Assembly: GCA_023428695.1 (NCBI GenBank)
Contig: JAEYWY010000009.1
Span: forward strand, 97,872-161,871
Source of the DNA: Bacteroidota bacterium
Lineage (GTDB): Bacteria > Bacteroidota > Bacteroidia > Cytophagales > Cyclobacteriaceae
Direction of reading: 5' to 3'
Length of the DNA: 64,000 bases
The stretch's first letter is position 1; the number at the start of each line of letters is the position of its first letter. Positions 17,073-25,869 of the stretch are shown in pieces. Under the pieces are notes generated by a model. It was given only the letters and a program-made list of their open reading frames with translations, made no database searches and was not told the origin of the DNA. The position numbers and the translations under genes were made by a program.

Positions 17073-17547
17073 AATACGATGACAGTCAAGTAAAGCTTAA
17101 TTTGGCGTTCGAAAAGCGATCGTACCATCACCAATGAGTAACCCGCGGGTTTGGGTGAACATTGGGTTGAAAAGCCGGGATGATTCGAACTGCGAGTTAG
17201 CGGCAATGCACGCGTGTATTCAACATCAATGAACGCTTCTTTGATCTCGAAGCGGCGTCGCCGGAGACATGTTGCAGAGAGTTGTGAACTACAGACTCCG
17301 CCTCGCGATAGTTGGCGACTTCGCCAGTATCGGGAGTAATAGTTTGAAAGCGTTCATCGCAGAAAGCAACAGGTCGAACACGATCATCTTTGTAAACTCC
17401 GTTGAGGGGCGTTGGCGACCTTTGGGAAGTAGGTTAAGGCAGGGAATCTGTTCGCCGGGCTGACGGCTATACATTTAGACGGTGCATCAACTAATGCGTG
17501 AATTCGCTAACTTGTGTGCCCAACATTAGCCCGAACTGTTCAGCCCA
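17073..17547. other. Non-coding stretch upstream of the AraC-TPR regulator
   Basis: About 475 bp with no frame that I can match to a family on either strand. It probably consists of decayed sequence from the gene that left the LytTR remnant, plus the promoter for the plus-strand gene at 17548. Confidence 0.4.
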
Positions 17548-19416
17548 ATGGATGACAAGGAAACTTTGGTTGAAAAACTCAAAGAAACCGTCGACATCAA
17601 CATCGATAACGACCAGTTTGGTGTTGAAGAGCTCGCGCGACATGTCGCGATGAGTCGCTCACAGCTTCACCGAAAGCTGATTTCCGCAACCGGCAAGTCC
17701 ATCAGCCAATTCATCCGCGAACATCGCCTGCAACGTGCGATGGAATTACTCAAGGAACGAAACCTCACCGCAGCCGAAGTGTCCGAACGCGTTGGCTTCG
17801 GTAGCGCGACGTACTTCAGCAAATGTTTCAATGACTATTATGGATTTCCGCCCGGCGAGGTCAGAAACAGAATTGACCAACTGCAACTATCGGAAGCGCA
17901 ACCCCACGCGCTTCGACCTGATAATGGTACGACGTCGAAGTTCACAAAATTACGACTCGTCGTTATTGCGGGTGTGATTGTGATGGCATTCGCCGCTGCA
18001 GCGTACTATCTCATCAAACGCAATTCCAATACCATCATCTCCGAAAAGTCGATCGCGATTCTCCCCTTCCGAAATATCGGTGCTGATCCCGGCAACGAGT
18101 ATTTCAGCGAAGGCGTGATTGAAGCCATTCGTACGAGTCTGTCGCAGGTAAAGGACCTCCGTGTTTTGTCCAGGACATCCGTTGAAAAGTATCGCGATGG
18201 TAATAAGTCCGCCCGTGAGATTGGTGCCGAACTTGGTGTGGCCGCATTACTCGAAGGCAGCGTTCAGCGAAATGACAACCAGGTACGAATTGATGTGCGT
18301 CTGGTATCCGCGTCAACACAGGAGTTGTTGTGGGGACAAACCTTCGATCGCGATCTGAAAGATGTATTTGCGATTCAAACGGAAATCGCACAACAGGTCG
18401 CCGCCGAATTGAATGCAACCCTATCAGCAGAGGAAAAGACAAGGCTTTCCCGATCCGACACCGATAATCCAAAAGCGTATGACCTTTACCTCAAAGGCGT
18501 CTATGAATATCGAACGTACACCAATAAAGGGACACATCGCGCTATTGAGTTGCTTGAAGAAGCCATAAGACTGGATCCGGATTATGCGCGCGCTTATGCG
18601 TTCCTGGCAAACAGTTACATCGGACTGGCCACCATCTTCGGCGCCGAGCTTGGTGCAATCGAAGCGCTGGAGAAAGGCAAGCCGCTTATCGACAGGGCGC
18701 TCAGGCTTGATCCAACATTGGATGAAGCGAGAATGCTGCTCGGATTTTACAAGTTGTATCACGATTGGGACTTTCAGGGTGCGGAGGCAGCGTACAGGGA
18801 GGCCGTTAACGCAGGTCACCCCGATGCGATCGCATTATATATCGATTTCCTGAATTTTGTGCAGCGTCACGATGAGGCGATGACCTGGGCGGAGAAGTTG
18901 AACGCCAACGATCCGTATTACCCCAACAGCAGAATGGTATATACTTACGTATTCAACAGGCGCTTCGATGAGGCGTTGATATTTTCGGAGGCGAGACTAA
19001 AAATGTTCAACAACTACAGTGCACTCGACGCTCACGGATTTTTGCTTCTGAATATGCGTCGTTACGACGAAGCTATCGGCTATTTCAAAAAGGCGATTGA
19101 CGTGGAGGGTATCCGTTATCCGAGAATGCTGGGCTGGATGGGGGCTGCCTACGCAAAATCCGGCAATGCAGATGCAGGCCGGGAACTCATCGAAGAACTG
19201 AAAATGCGTCTCTCAAATAATGACCCCGCCTCGATCGCGTTCTTTATCGCTGTTATTCACGCCGGACTGGGTGAAAAGGACAATGCCCTCGCATGGCTGG
19301 AAACCGCTGCCGTGAGTCACGATATGGAAATGCCCTGGCTGATAACAGAGCCGCAGTTTGAAATACTTAAGGACGATCCGCGGTTTCAGCAACTCAAAGA
19401 CCGTATCGGATTCTGA
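17548..19416 (+). CDS. Membrane-anchored AraC regulator with TolB-like and TPR domains
   Basis: A 622-residue one-component regulator. Residues 1-112 are a complete AraC DNA-binding domain (DNDQFGVEELARHVAMSRSQ, LTAAEVSERVGFGSATYFSK, FNDYYGFPPGEVR). One transmembrane helix follows (about 136-157, VVIAGVIVMAFAAAAYYLI). Next is a TolB N-terminal-like domain of the adenylate-cyclase-associated kind (about 165-285; SIAILPFRNIGADPGNEYFS, ALLEGSVQRNDNQVRIDVRL), then TPR repeats to the end. The HTH should be cytoplasmic and the TolB-TPR part periplasmic, so it senses outside and binds DNA inside without a phosphorelay. No obvious target gene is adjacent; the methyltransferase gene at 19555 follows. 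Confidence 0.85.
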   Translation: MDDKETLVEKLKETVDINIDNDQFGVEELARHVAMSRSQLHRKLISATGKSISQFIREHRLQRAMELLKERNLTAAEVSERVGFGSATYFSKCFNDYYGFPPGEVRNRIDQLQLSEAQPHALRPDNGTTSKFTKLRLVVIAGVIVMAFAAAAYYLIKRNSNTIISEKSIAILPFRNIGADPGNEYFSEGVIEAIRTSLSQVKDLRVLSRTSVEKYRDGNKSAREIGAELGVAALLEGSVQRNDNQVRIDVRLVSASTQELLWGQTFDRDLKDVFAIQTEIAQQVAAELNATLSAEEKTRLSRSDTDNPKAYDLYLKGVYEYRTYTNKGTHRAIELLEEAIRLDPDYARAYAFLANSYIGLATIFGAELGAIEALEKGKPLIDRALRLDPTLDEARMLLGFYKLYHDWDFQGAEAAYREAVNAGHPDAIALYIDFLNFVQRHDEAMTWAEKLNANDPYYPNSRMVYTYVFNRRFDEALIFSEARLKMFNNYSALDAHGFLLLNMRRYDEAIGYFKKAIDVEGIRYPRMLGWMGAAYAKSGNADAGRELIEELKMRLSNNDPASIAFFIAVIHAGLGEKDNALAWLETAAVSHDMEMPWLITEPQFEILKDDPRFQQLKDRIGF

Positions 19417-19465
19417 TCAACACGCCTCATCAAGCTCGCGCAACATAATTTCAACATCCCCGGCA

Positions 19466-19487
19466 GCTTTAAAAAAAAGTTTAAAGC
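19466..19487. other. AT-rich inverted repeat
   Basis: GCTTTAAA and TTTAAAGC form a perfect 8-bp inverted repeat around a 6-base spacer, between the regulator gene and the methyltransferase gene. There is no T-tract after it, so it may be an operator or a weak hairpin. Confidence 0.3.
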
Positions 19488-19554
19488 ATTCGCAACGTGG
19501 TTTTAAGCCTCCTTTTTGAGGATACGATCATCTTCGCGTCAAAAAAAAGACGCT

Positions 19555-20334
19555 ATGAAAAAAATGATCTTCTTTGCGTATGGCGTGATCGCCTACCTGA
19601 TTTTCTTCGGCACCTTTTGTTACGCCGTAGGATTTGTAAGCTCCCTCTTTGTACCCAAGCACATAGACAGCGTCCCGGAGACGCCCCTGGGCTATGCGTT
19701 GCTCATAGACGCGGCGCTGCTTTCACTTTTTGCAATTCAACACAGCGTGATGGCAAGGCCGGCCTTCAAAAGGTGGTGGACACGGATCGTGCCGGAGCCC
19801 ATTGAACGCAGTACGTACGTACTATTGGCCAGCCTCTGCCTGATTCTTTTATTCTGGTACTGGCAGCCGCTCGGAGGAACGATCTGGCAGGTTGAATCGC
19901 CGGGCGTCGCTTTTTTCCTGAAGGCGCTGTGTCTGTTCGGGTTCTTTGTTGTTTTGATCAGCACATTTCTGATCAACCACTTCGATTTGTTTGGGCTCCG
20001 TCAGGTTTGGCTTTACGCCACCGGTAAACGGTACCAACCTCTTCCATTCAGGACGCCACTGTTTTACACCTACGTCCGTCACCCGATTTATCTCGGTTTT
20101 ATGATCGCATTCTGGTCAACACCTACGATGACCGCAGCGCATCTTTTCTTCGCCATTATGACTACGGTGTACATGCTCGTGGCGATTCAGTTTGAAGAAA
20201 GTGATTTGATCAAAGTTTACGGAGACAGATATCGCGAGTACAGGAAGTCGGCCTCAATGCTGATACCGTTCTCAAAAGGGTATCGCGAGAAACAAACCAT
20301 CGGAGAATCGATTGTCGCTAATGGTGAGAAATGA
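19555..20334 (+). CDS. mddA: Probable methanethiol S-methyltransferase (MddA-like)
   Basis: A 259-residue integral membrane methyltransferase. The ATG at 19555 starts a family-like N-terminus (MKKMIFFAYGVIAYLIFFGT); an earlier TTG frame adds only polar residues. Blocks that match the MddA family as I know it are LFAIQHSVMARPAFKRWWTR, PLGGTIWQVESP and VRHPIYLGFMIAFWSTPTMT, the last being the isoprenylcysteine-methyltransferase-like SAM site with a C-terminal EESDLIKVYGDRYREYRK. MddA methylates methanethiol with S-adenosylmethionine to make dimethyl sulfide. An NnrU/ICMT-like protein of another specificity is the main alternative. The gene stands alone between a regulator gene and a minus-strand receiver gene. 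Confidence 0.75.
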   Translation: MKKMIFFAYGVIAYLIFFGTFCYAVGFVSSLFVPKHIDSVPETPLGYALLIDAALLSLFAIQHSVMARPAFKRWWTRIVPEPIERSTYVLLASLCLILLFWYWQPLGGTIWQVESPGVAFFLKALCLFGFFVVLISTFLINHFDLFGLRQVWLYATGKRYQPLPFRTPLFYTYVRHPIYLGFMIAFWSTPTMTAAHLFFAIMTTVYMLVAIQFEESDLIKVYGDRYREYRKSASMLIPFSKGYREKQTIGESIVANGEK

Positions 20335-20389
20335 ACCGGAGGATATCGATATGAATGAGGTATGCGTTTCCAATAAGCGCACACCTGCG

Positions 20390-20815
20390 TTATTTTTTTT
20401 GAGATTTCGTCGATCTGACAATAACCCTTCCGTCGAGTTGGTCAAACAGGGCGGATAATTCTGCGCGCAGCAAATCGAAACTCGCTGCCTTTGGCATGTA
20501 GTGGTCTGCGCCAAGACTCATGACGCGTTGTCGTTGCGCCGGATCACTGCATGTGGTGTGCATTATCGTGGGAATATGCCGGGTGTGGCTGTTGCTTTTC
20601 AAGCGCTTGAGGCATTCGATGCCATTCATTTTAGGCATGTTGTAATCAAGAAAAATTACATCGGGAAGAACGACACTTTGTTCGAGCAGTTCGAGTGCCT
20701 CTGCGCCGTCGGCGGCGAAAAGTACTGCAATGCGGGGATCACATTCGGCAACGGCCTCACGGAAGATTTGACGATCGTCCTGATCGTCATCAATCAATAA
20801 GAGCATGTTTATCAA
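20390..20815 (-). CDS. Single-domain response regulator (CheY-like)
   Basis: A 141-residue receiver with no output domain. It reads LLLIDDDQDDRQIFREAV (acidic pocket), LPDVIFLDYNMPKMNGIECL (phospho-acceptor Asp near residue 60), the Thr in IMHTTCSD and the Lys in ADHYMPKAAS. It should pass phosphoryl groups or act by protein contact, as in Rcp-type receivers paired with phytochrome-like or hybrid kinases. A similar receiver lies at 26830 next to a hybrid kinase. It is divergent from the P-type ATPase gene at 21045, sharing a palindrome-rich intergenic region. A second Met at codon 4 could be the start. Confidence 0.88.
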   Translation of the reverse strand: MINMLLLIDDDQDDRQIFREAVAECDPRIAVLFAADGAEALELLEQSVVLPDVIFLDYNMPKMNGIECLKRLKSNSHTRHIPTIMHTTCSDPAQRQRVMSLGADHYMPKAASFDLLRAELSALFDQLDGRVIVRSTKSQKK

Positions 20816-20943
20816 TTCAGATAATTTAGTAAGCTTAATCTAAAGCTATTGGCTTAAACGGGTGCGTAGGAAAACGAGAGGCAAAAAAATGGAGCGGTTA
20901 CCGGCTTGTTTGGAGCAATTCGTGAAGCATAACCAAGGTAGCG

Positions 20944-21024
20944 TAATTAGTGCTGGCATCCTAATTATATCAGACCTTTACCACCGGGAAAGGGTAAAAG
21001 CTAGCTTTTCTGATCACGATCAGA
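20944..21024 (+). promoter_or_regulatory. Cluster of three palindromes upstream of the P-type ATPase
   Basis: Three inverted repeats lie in 81 bp: TAATTAG/CTAATTA with a 10-nt spacer (20944-20967); AAAAGCTAGCTTTT, perfect and without spacer (20996-21009); and TCTGATC-AC-GATCAGA (21009-21024), which abuts it. They sit between the receiver gene (minus) and the ATPase gene (plus). They look like operator sites for one or more dimeric regulators, perhaps metal-responsive given the neighbour; no binding family can be named from the bases alone. Confidence 0.5.
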
Positions 21025-21044
21025 TCATTTGAGAAGGAGCGATT

Positions 21045-23630
21045 TTGTCTTATTTTAACCGTGCAACTGAAATAAGTGCACCTTCCCTCGTAATTTCTAT
21101 GAAGACGCAGGCGGACATTGTTGTCGAACACTCGTCAATCAGCGGTCTCAGCGATGCTGACGTGCTCGAGTCACGCGCTCTCCATGGCCGGAATGAAATC
21201 ATCGCCAGGAACAATCATTTCGTCACGATCGTTGTTGATCTGCTGAAAGAGCCAATGCTCATTCTACTTGTTGTCGCTGCCATAATTTACTTTTTGACTG
21301 GCAACACCGGCGACGGAATCTTTATGATCTCAGCATTATGCGTCGTTACGGGGATTTCTCTTTTTCAGGAGTCAAGGAGTCGAAAAGCGCTCGACAAACT
21401 TCGCACGCTGACGCAGCCACACGCTCGTGTTATTCGCAACGGAGAGATTTCGACAATTCTCAAGGAAGAGATTGTCGTAGGGGATTACATGATTATCGAA
21501 GAGGGTACTTCCATTCCTGCGGATGGTAGGATTATTCAATCGAATGATTTTTCAGTTAACGAATCCATCTTAACCGGCGAATCGCTTCCGGTACCGAAGG
21601 ACAGTACTTCAAATAATCTTGCGCTGCAGGGATGTACGGTCGTGAGTGGTCTGGCCATTTGTGAAGTAACAGCAATTGGTTCGGAGACATCGCTGGGGAA
21701 GATCGGAAAGACGATTGAGGATACCGTTAAAGGTGAGACACCGCTTCAACGACAAATCGGCAACTTCGTTAAGAAGATGGCTCTGGCCGGGATCGTCGTT
21801 TTCCTGATCGTTTGGCTGATTAATTTTTTGCAATCCACTGACCTGCTGGGGAGTCTGCTAAAGGCGTTAACACTTGCGATGAGTATTCTTCCTGAAGAAA
21901 TCCCCGTTGCCTTCGCGACGTTCATGGCGTTGGGTGCATGGCGTCTCATGAAGCTGGGTATTGTCGTGAAGAATACGTCAACAGTGGAGACGCTGGGTAG
22001 TGCTTCGATTATTTGTCTTGACAAAACCGGAACGATAACAGAGAACAGGATGCAACTCGCGAAAGTTTTTTCGTTGTCGTCGGGGTTGATTTACGATGTG
22101 GATAAAGTTGATAAGTCAGCTTTGAATCCTGTTATAACTGCGGCGATGTGGGCGAGCGAACCGATTCCATTTGATCCTATGGAGTTGGCGTTGCACGATG
22201 CATATCAACGAATCGCACGCGCCGATGACCGGAAAAATTTCAAGATGATCCACGAGTATCCATTGGGAGGCAGGCCGCCAATGATGACTCACGTCTTTGA
22301 AAATGATCGCGGCGACAGGATTATTGCCGCAAAGGGTGCTCCCGAGGCGATGATGAATGTCTCGCATTTGAGTGATGACGAAAAGAACAGTATTGTCAAT
22401 GCGATGAATGAACTCGCGCGCGCCGGGTACAGAGTGCTGGGTGTTGGGGTTAGCGCATTCGACGGATCATCGTTTCCAAAAGAACAGCAGGAACTGTCAT
22501 TTTCGTTTCTCGGCCTGGTTGCGTTTTATGATCCGCCAAAGGCCAATATTAAAGATGTCTTCAATTCTTTTTATCAGGCCGGTATCAAGATCAAACTGAT
22601 TACAGGCGACAACGCAGAGACAACTTCCACGATAGCACAACAGGTGAGTTTTCGCGGGTACGACAAAACGATCAGCGGTGAGGAACTCATGCGGTTATCA
22701 ACCGAAGAGTTGCAGAAGGAAGTAACAGAATACAACATCTTTACACGCATGTTCCCCGAGGCGAAACTCAGGATAGTAAATGCGCTGAAGGCGAATGGTC
22801 ACATCGTTGCCATGACAGGTGATGGTGTGAATGACGGCCCGGCACTGAAAGCTGCCCACATCAGTATCGCCATGGGTAAGAAAGGTTCTGAGATAGCGAA
22901 GGAGGTATCGTCGATCGTGTTGTCCGATGACAACCTCGCCAGGATGATTGATGCAATCGCCATGGGACGAAAAATCTATGACAACCTGAAGAAGGCGATA
23001 CAGTATATCATTTCAATTCACATACCTATCATCCTTACGGTATTCATACCGTTGGTTCTGGGATGGGCATACCCGGCGATTTTTACACCGGTACACGTGA
23101 TCTTCCTGGAATTGATCATGGGGCCGACCTGTTCAATCATTTACGAGAACGAGCCGTTGGAGAAAAACACAATGATAAAGAAGCCACGACCTTTTAGTAC
23201 AACATTCTTCAGTTTGCGCGAATTGAGCGTGAGTATTGTGCAGGGCCTCGCGATTACGGTGGGCGTACTGCTGGTCTATCAATACGCCTATCACGAATAC
23301 GGTAGCGAGTCCGTTACACGCACAATGGTATTTATGACGCTGATCGCTGCCAACATTTCCCTGACGTTGGTTAACCGGTCATTTTATTATTCGATCGCGA
23401 CTACAATACGTTATCAGAATAACCTGGTACCAGCGATAATTCTGGTGACAACGCTGTTGACTATCATAACTGTGGTGATCAGGCCGGTGGCGGCTTTTTT
23501 TCAATTCACTACGCTTTCGTTCAGCCAGGCCGTGGTCGCAGTGATAACCGGCATTGTATTCGTCCTATGGTTTGAGCTTGTGAAAGCTTACCATCGATCG
23601 CAAAAGGAGTCGGTCCCCCAGACAGCGTAA
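21045..23630 (+). CDS. P-type cation-transporting ATPase (Ca2+-type family)
   Basis: An 861-residue P-type ATPase. An AAGGAG sequence (21033-21038) sits 6 nt before a TTG at 21045, the best start; an ATG at 21099 is the alternative. Core motifs: TGES in ILTGESLPV, the phosphorylation loop DKTGTIT (Asp326), the nucleotide-domain TGDNAETT, the hinge GDGVNDGPAL, and PEEIP in the fourth membrane helix, where Ca2+ pumps have PEGLP. About ten membrane segments flank the cytoplasmic domains. It should pump a divalent cation out of the cytoplasm or into the periplasm at the cost of ATP; Ca2+ is the first guess but PEEIP leaves Mn2+ or other ions open. The upstream palindromes suggest tight control. 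Confidence 0.9.
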   Translation: MSYFNRATEISAPSLVISMKTQADIVVEHSSISGLSDADVLESRALHGRNEIIARNNHFVTIVVDLLKEPMLILLVVAAIIYFLTGNTGDGIFMISALCVVTGISLFQESRSRKALDKLRTLTQPHARVIRNGEISTILKEEIVVGDYMIIEEGTSIPADGRIIQSNDFSVNESILTGESLPVPKDSTSNNLALQGCTVVSGLAICEVTAIGSETSLGKIGKTIEDTVKGETPLQRQIGNFVKKMALAGIVVFLIVWLINFLQSTDLLGSLLKALTLAMSILPEEIPVAFATFMALGAWRLMKLGIVVKNTSTVETLGSASIICLDKTGTITENRMQLAKVFSLSSGLIYDVDKVDKSALNPVITAAMWASEPIPFDPMELALHDAYQRIARADDRKNFKMIHEYPLGGRPPMMTHVFENDRGDRIIAAKGAPEAMMNVSHLSDDEKNSIVNAMNELARAGYRVLGVGVSAFDGSSFPKEQQELSFSFLGLVAFYDPPKANIKDVFNSFYQAGIKIKLITGDNAETTSTIAQQVSFRGYDKTISGEELMRLSTEELQKEVTEYNIFTRMFPEAKLRIVNALKANGHIVAMTGDGVNDGPALKAAHISIAMGKKGSEIAKEVSSIVLSDDNLARMIDAIAMGRKIYDNLKKAIQYIISIHIPIILTVFIPLVLGWAYPAIFTPVHVIFLELIMGPTCSIIYENEPLEKNTMIKKPRPFSTTFFSLRELSVSIVQGLAITVGVLLVYQYAYHEYGSESVTRTMVFMTLIAANISLTLVNRSFYYSIATTIRYQNNLVPAIILVTTLLTIITVVIRPVAAFFQFTTLSFSQAVVAVITGIVFVLWFELVKAYHRSQKESVPQTA

Positions 23631-23647
23631 CAAAGTATCACAAAGAG

Positions 23648-24193
23648 CTATTGTTCCCTATCGAAGAAAAAGTACATCTTGAGTTCTACGGGTTTGGCGT
23701 ATTTGCTGAAAACCATTTCCGTATTCGCTTCGAAATAGTCCAATGTCAGGGTATCGATTACCACATCCGGCAGGAGCAGCCACGTCTGTCGTTGGTAAAA
23801 CGCCATCGCGGTGCCTGAATTCGAATGTAGCGTATAGATTTCGTCGTTATCCGATTTGTCCGAATTCAGGATCAACTGATTATCCGTAATTTCCCAGGAT
23901 CCTTTGTCTGTCGTTCCGGATGCCGATGAATACATCAGTATCCTGTTATATGAATGGTTGGCGTTAAATGTGATTTCGTACGACTTGTCGTTGTAAATCC
24001 CTTTGGTATCGGGAACGTAGTGTGATGGAAGCATCAGATTTTCATAGTTCTTGTGCGATCCGGGCAGGTTCTTGAACTGATAGAAGTTCCGGTCCCATGT
24101 GCCTACAATAGGATCATTGGATTCTTTCTCGTCAGAACTACACGAACAAATTGTGATTACGAGACAGCAAAGGATAAAATGTGTGATTTTCAT
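23648..24193 (-). CDS. Lipocalin-like lipoprotein of unknown function
   Basis: A 181-residue lipoprotein with signal MKITHFILCCLVITICSCS (Cys16 or Cys18 lipidated). The mature part contains the lipocalin-like opening DPIVGTWDRNFYQFKNL and the later GSWEITDNQLILNSDKSD, a pattern common in Bacteroidota lipoproteins that fold as an eight-strand barrel. No ligand can be named. It is convergent with the ATPase gene (17 nt between stops) and has about 158 bp before the sigma factor gene's 3' end at 24352, so it probably has its own promoter. Confidence 0.7.
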   Translation of the reverse strand: MKITHFILCCLVITICSCSSDEKESNDPIVGTWDRNFYQFKNLPGSHKNYENLMLPSHYVPDTKGIYNDKSYEITFNANHSYNRILMYSSASGTTDKGSWEITDNQLILNSDKSDNDEIYTLHSNSGTAMAFYQRQTWLLLPDVVIDTLTLDYFEANTEMVFSKYAKPVELKMYFFFDREQ

Positions 24194-24351
24194 GGTTGGA
24201 AACGATCTTGCTGATAACTTTTAGTTGCCGTAAACGGGTCTCTTTGAAGCTGTAAAGTAATAAACAGATCGCCGTCAATCAATAACGGATGCAGAATGTT
24301 TAAAATGAACCTTTTCAGGTTACGCTTTGCATGAAACGCGACTTTTGAACA

Positions 24352-25032
24352 TCAAATTCGACTCATGACAAAATTGACAAGGGCGTCACAACGGCTGTTT
24401 CCGAATTCAAACACTTCGCCTCCGGACGTAAGCTCGAAGAGACTTTCCTGCAATAATCTTTTTGCACGGTGTAGCCTCACCTTGATATTGCTTTCTGATA
24501 TATCAAGCGCTTCCTGAATTTGCGGACTCGAAAGCCCTTCTACTTCCTTCAGCATATAGATGACACGATACTTCTCCGGAAGCCTGTCAATGGCCTCTTC
24601 CAGAAGTTGTTTCGTCTCGTTTCGAATAACCGCCTTCTCCGGGTTCATCTTGTCTGCGATTTGGTTGATTGATGACGTCTGCGAATCGTCACCATGAAAA
24701 AATACACGTTTTGTTCGGTTGATCTGTTTCAAACGCAGAAGCGCTTCGTTGATTGAAATCCGGATCAACCATGTTGAAAAAGACGAACTGCCCTGAAACT
24801 GATACAGCCTGTCGAAAGCTTTCAAATAACTGTTTTGCATAGCGTCTTCAACTTCGTTCTGGTCCTTCAGATAGCTGCGAACTATTCTAAAGACAGTCTG
24901 ATTGTAACGACGCATAAGAATTTCGAACAATGCTTTTTCGCCGGCCACTACACGCCTTACGATTTCCTCATCTGTGATTTGTGTCGGATTGTAGTCAGCC
25001 AGTTTTAACGCCTCCATGGTCAGTTTTGTCAT
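24352..25032 (-). CDS. ECF RNA polymerase sigma factor (sigma-70 family)
   Basis: A 226-residue extracytoplasmic-function sigma factor. Region 2 is ALFEILMRRYNQTVFRIVRS followed by EVEDAMQNSYLKAFDRLYQF and STWLIRISINEALLRLK (promoter -10 recognition and core binding). Region 4 is LPEKYRVIYMLKEVEGLSSP, then ISESNIKVRLHRAKRLLQE (the -35-binding helix-turn-helix). No anti-sigma factor gene follows. The first 38 nt of this gene overlap the 3' end of the CDGSH gene at 24995 (23 nt if translation starts at the second Met), which is unusual and implies translational coupling with an iron-sulfur protein. Confidence 0.92.
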   Translation of the reverse strand: MTKLTMEALKLADYNPTQITDEEIVRRVVAGEKALFEILMRRYNQTVFRIVRSYLKDQNEVEDAMQNSYLKAFDRLYQFQGSSSFSTWLIRISINEALLRLKQINRTKRVFFHGDDSQTSSINQIADKMNPEKAVIRNETKQLLEEAIDRLPEKYRVIYMLKEVEGLSSPQIQEALDISESNIKVRLHRAKRLLQESLFELTSGGEVFEFGNSRCDALVNFVMSRI

Positions 25033-25258
25033 TAGAATTCAAATGCGAGCCATCGCAATAAGGTACTGTTTTGGTTCGCTTGCAAACGCAAAGCCAGACG
25101 GTCCGGCGCGTGTAAACGGAGAACACCTTAGGACTAAATGTCGTTCCTACATGCGAATTATCGCAGAACGGCTGGTTCTTCGATAAACCGCACTGACACC
25201 AAAGGTACGTCTTGCCAGGTTCAAGCGTCAGTTGTACCGGGGCGATTTCGTCTTTCAT
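24995..25258 (-). CDS. Double CDGSH iron-sulfur domain protein
   Basis: An 87-residue protein with two CDGSH motifs: CQCGLSKNQPFCDNSH (about residues 21-36) and CVCKRTKTVPYCDGSH (about 57-72). Each provides three Cys and one His for a [2Fe-2S] cluster, the MitoNEET/CISD arrangement, so it should be a small redox or cluster-transfer protein in the cytoplasm. Its stop lies inside the sigma factor gene (overlap of 38 nt), so the two are read from one transcript. It is divergent from the small membrane protein at 25339 across 80 bp. Confidence 0.9.
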   Translation of the reverse strand: MKDEIAPVQLTLEPGKTYLWCQCGLSKNQPFCDNSHVGTTFSPKVFSVYTRRTVWLCVCKRTKTVPYCDGSHLNSNDKTDHGGVKTG

Positions 25259-25338
25259 ATCCCGTTAGATTATCAACGCACCAGACGGTTACAAAGTCGC
25301 CGACGGATTTTCCGAAAATTTTGTAACGAATCCGGGGC

Positions 25339-25779
25339 ATGAAAATCCAATTAGTAAACAAAACATTTAAAGCCATGATTACACATGCTAATGCAAGCGA
25401 CCTTGTCAAGGACAGGTTTCAGAGTGTTTACAAATTGCTCAAGCTCACCTTCGGCGTGATACCCATTGCAGCCGGCGCCGACAAGTTTCTCAACGTACTC
25501 GTGGATTGGTCGAAATACCTCAATCCTGATCTCGCTGCCATCTTGCCCTTCAGCGCCACAACCTTTATGGTCATCGTGGGAGTCATTGAAATTGCAGCGG
25601 GGATTGTTGTCCTGGTCAGAACGGAACTCGGTGCCTATATCGTTTCGGCTTGGCTGTTGTGTATTGCAGTCACGCTCATCTTGTCCGGTTCATACCTCGA
25701 CGTGGCAGTTCGTGATATTGCAATGGCCATTGGAGCCTTTGCCCTTGCCAGGCTGACACCAATACACAATTCGTATTAG
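25339..25779 (+). CDS. Small membrane protein (DoxX-like, four helices)
   Basis: A 146-residue protein with four predicted membrane helices (LLKLTFGVIPIAAGADKFLN, TTFMVIVGVIEIAAGIVVLV, AWLLCIAVTLILSGSYL, IAMAIGAFALARL). The pattern is like the DoxX family of quinone-linked or sulfur-related membrane subunits, but similarity is loose and I would not assign a reaction. It starts at ATG 25339 or possibly at ATG 25375. It is divergent from the CDGSH/sigma pair, and all three could answer the same redox signal; that is inference. Confidence 0.65.
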   Translation: MKIQLVNKTFKAMITHANASDLVKDRFQSVYKLLKLTFGVIPIAAGADKFLNVLVDWSKYLNPDLAAILPFSATTFMVIVGVIEIAAGIVVLVRTELGAYIVSAWLLCIAVTLILSGSYLDVAVRDIAMAIGAFALARLTPIHNSY

Positions 25780-25869
25780 CAGTTACGAAACGACCCGTAT
25801 GAGAACAACAAAAACAAACGCGCTGCATTGCGAAACATGGGCGCGCATTTTTAAGCAGTATTGAAAGTA

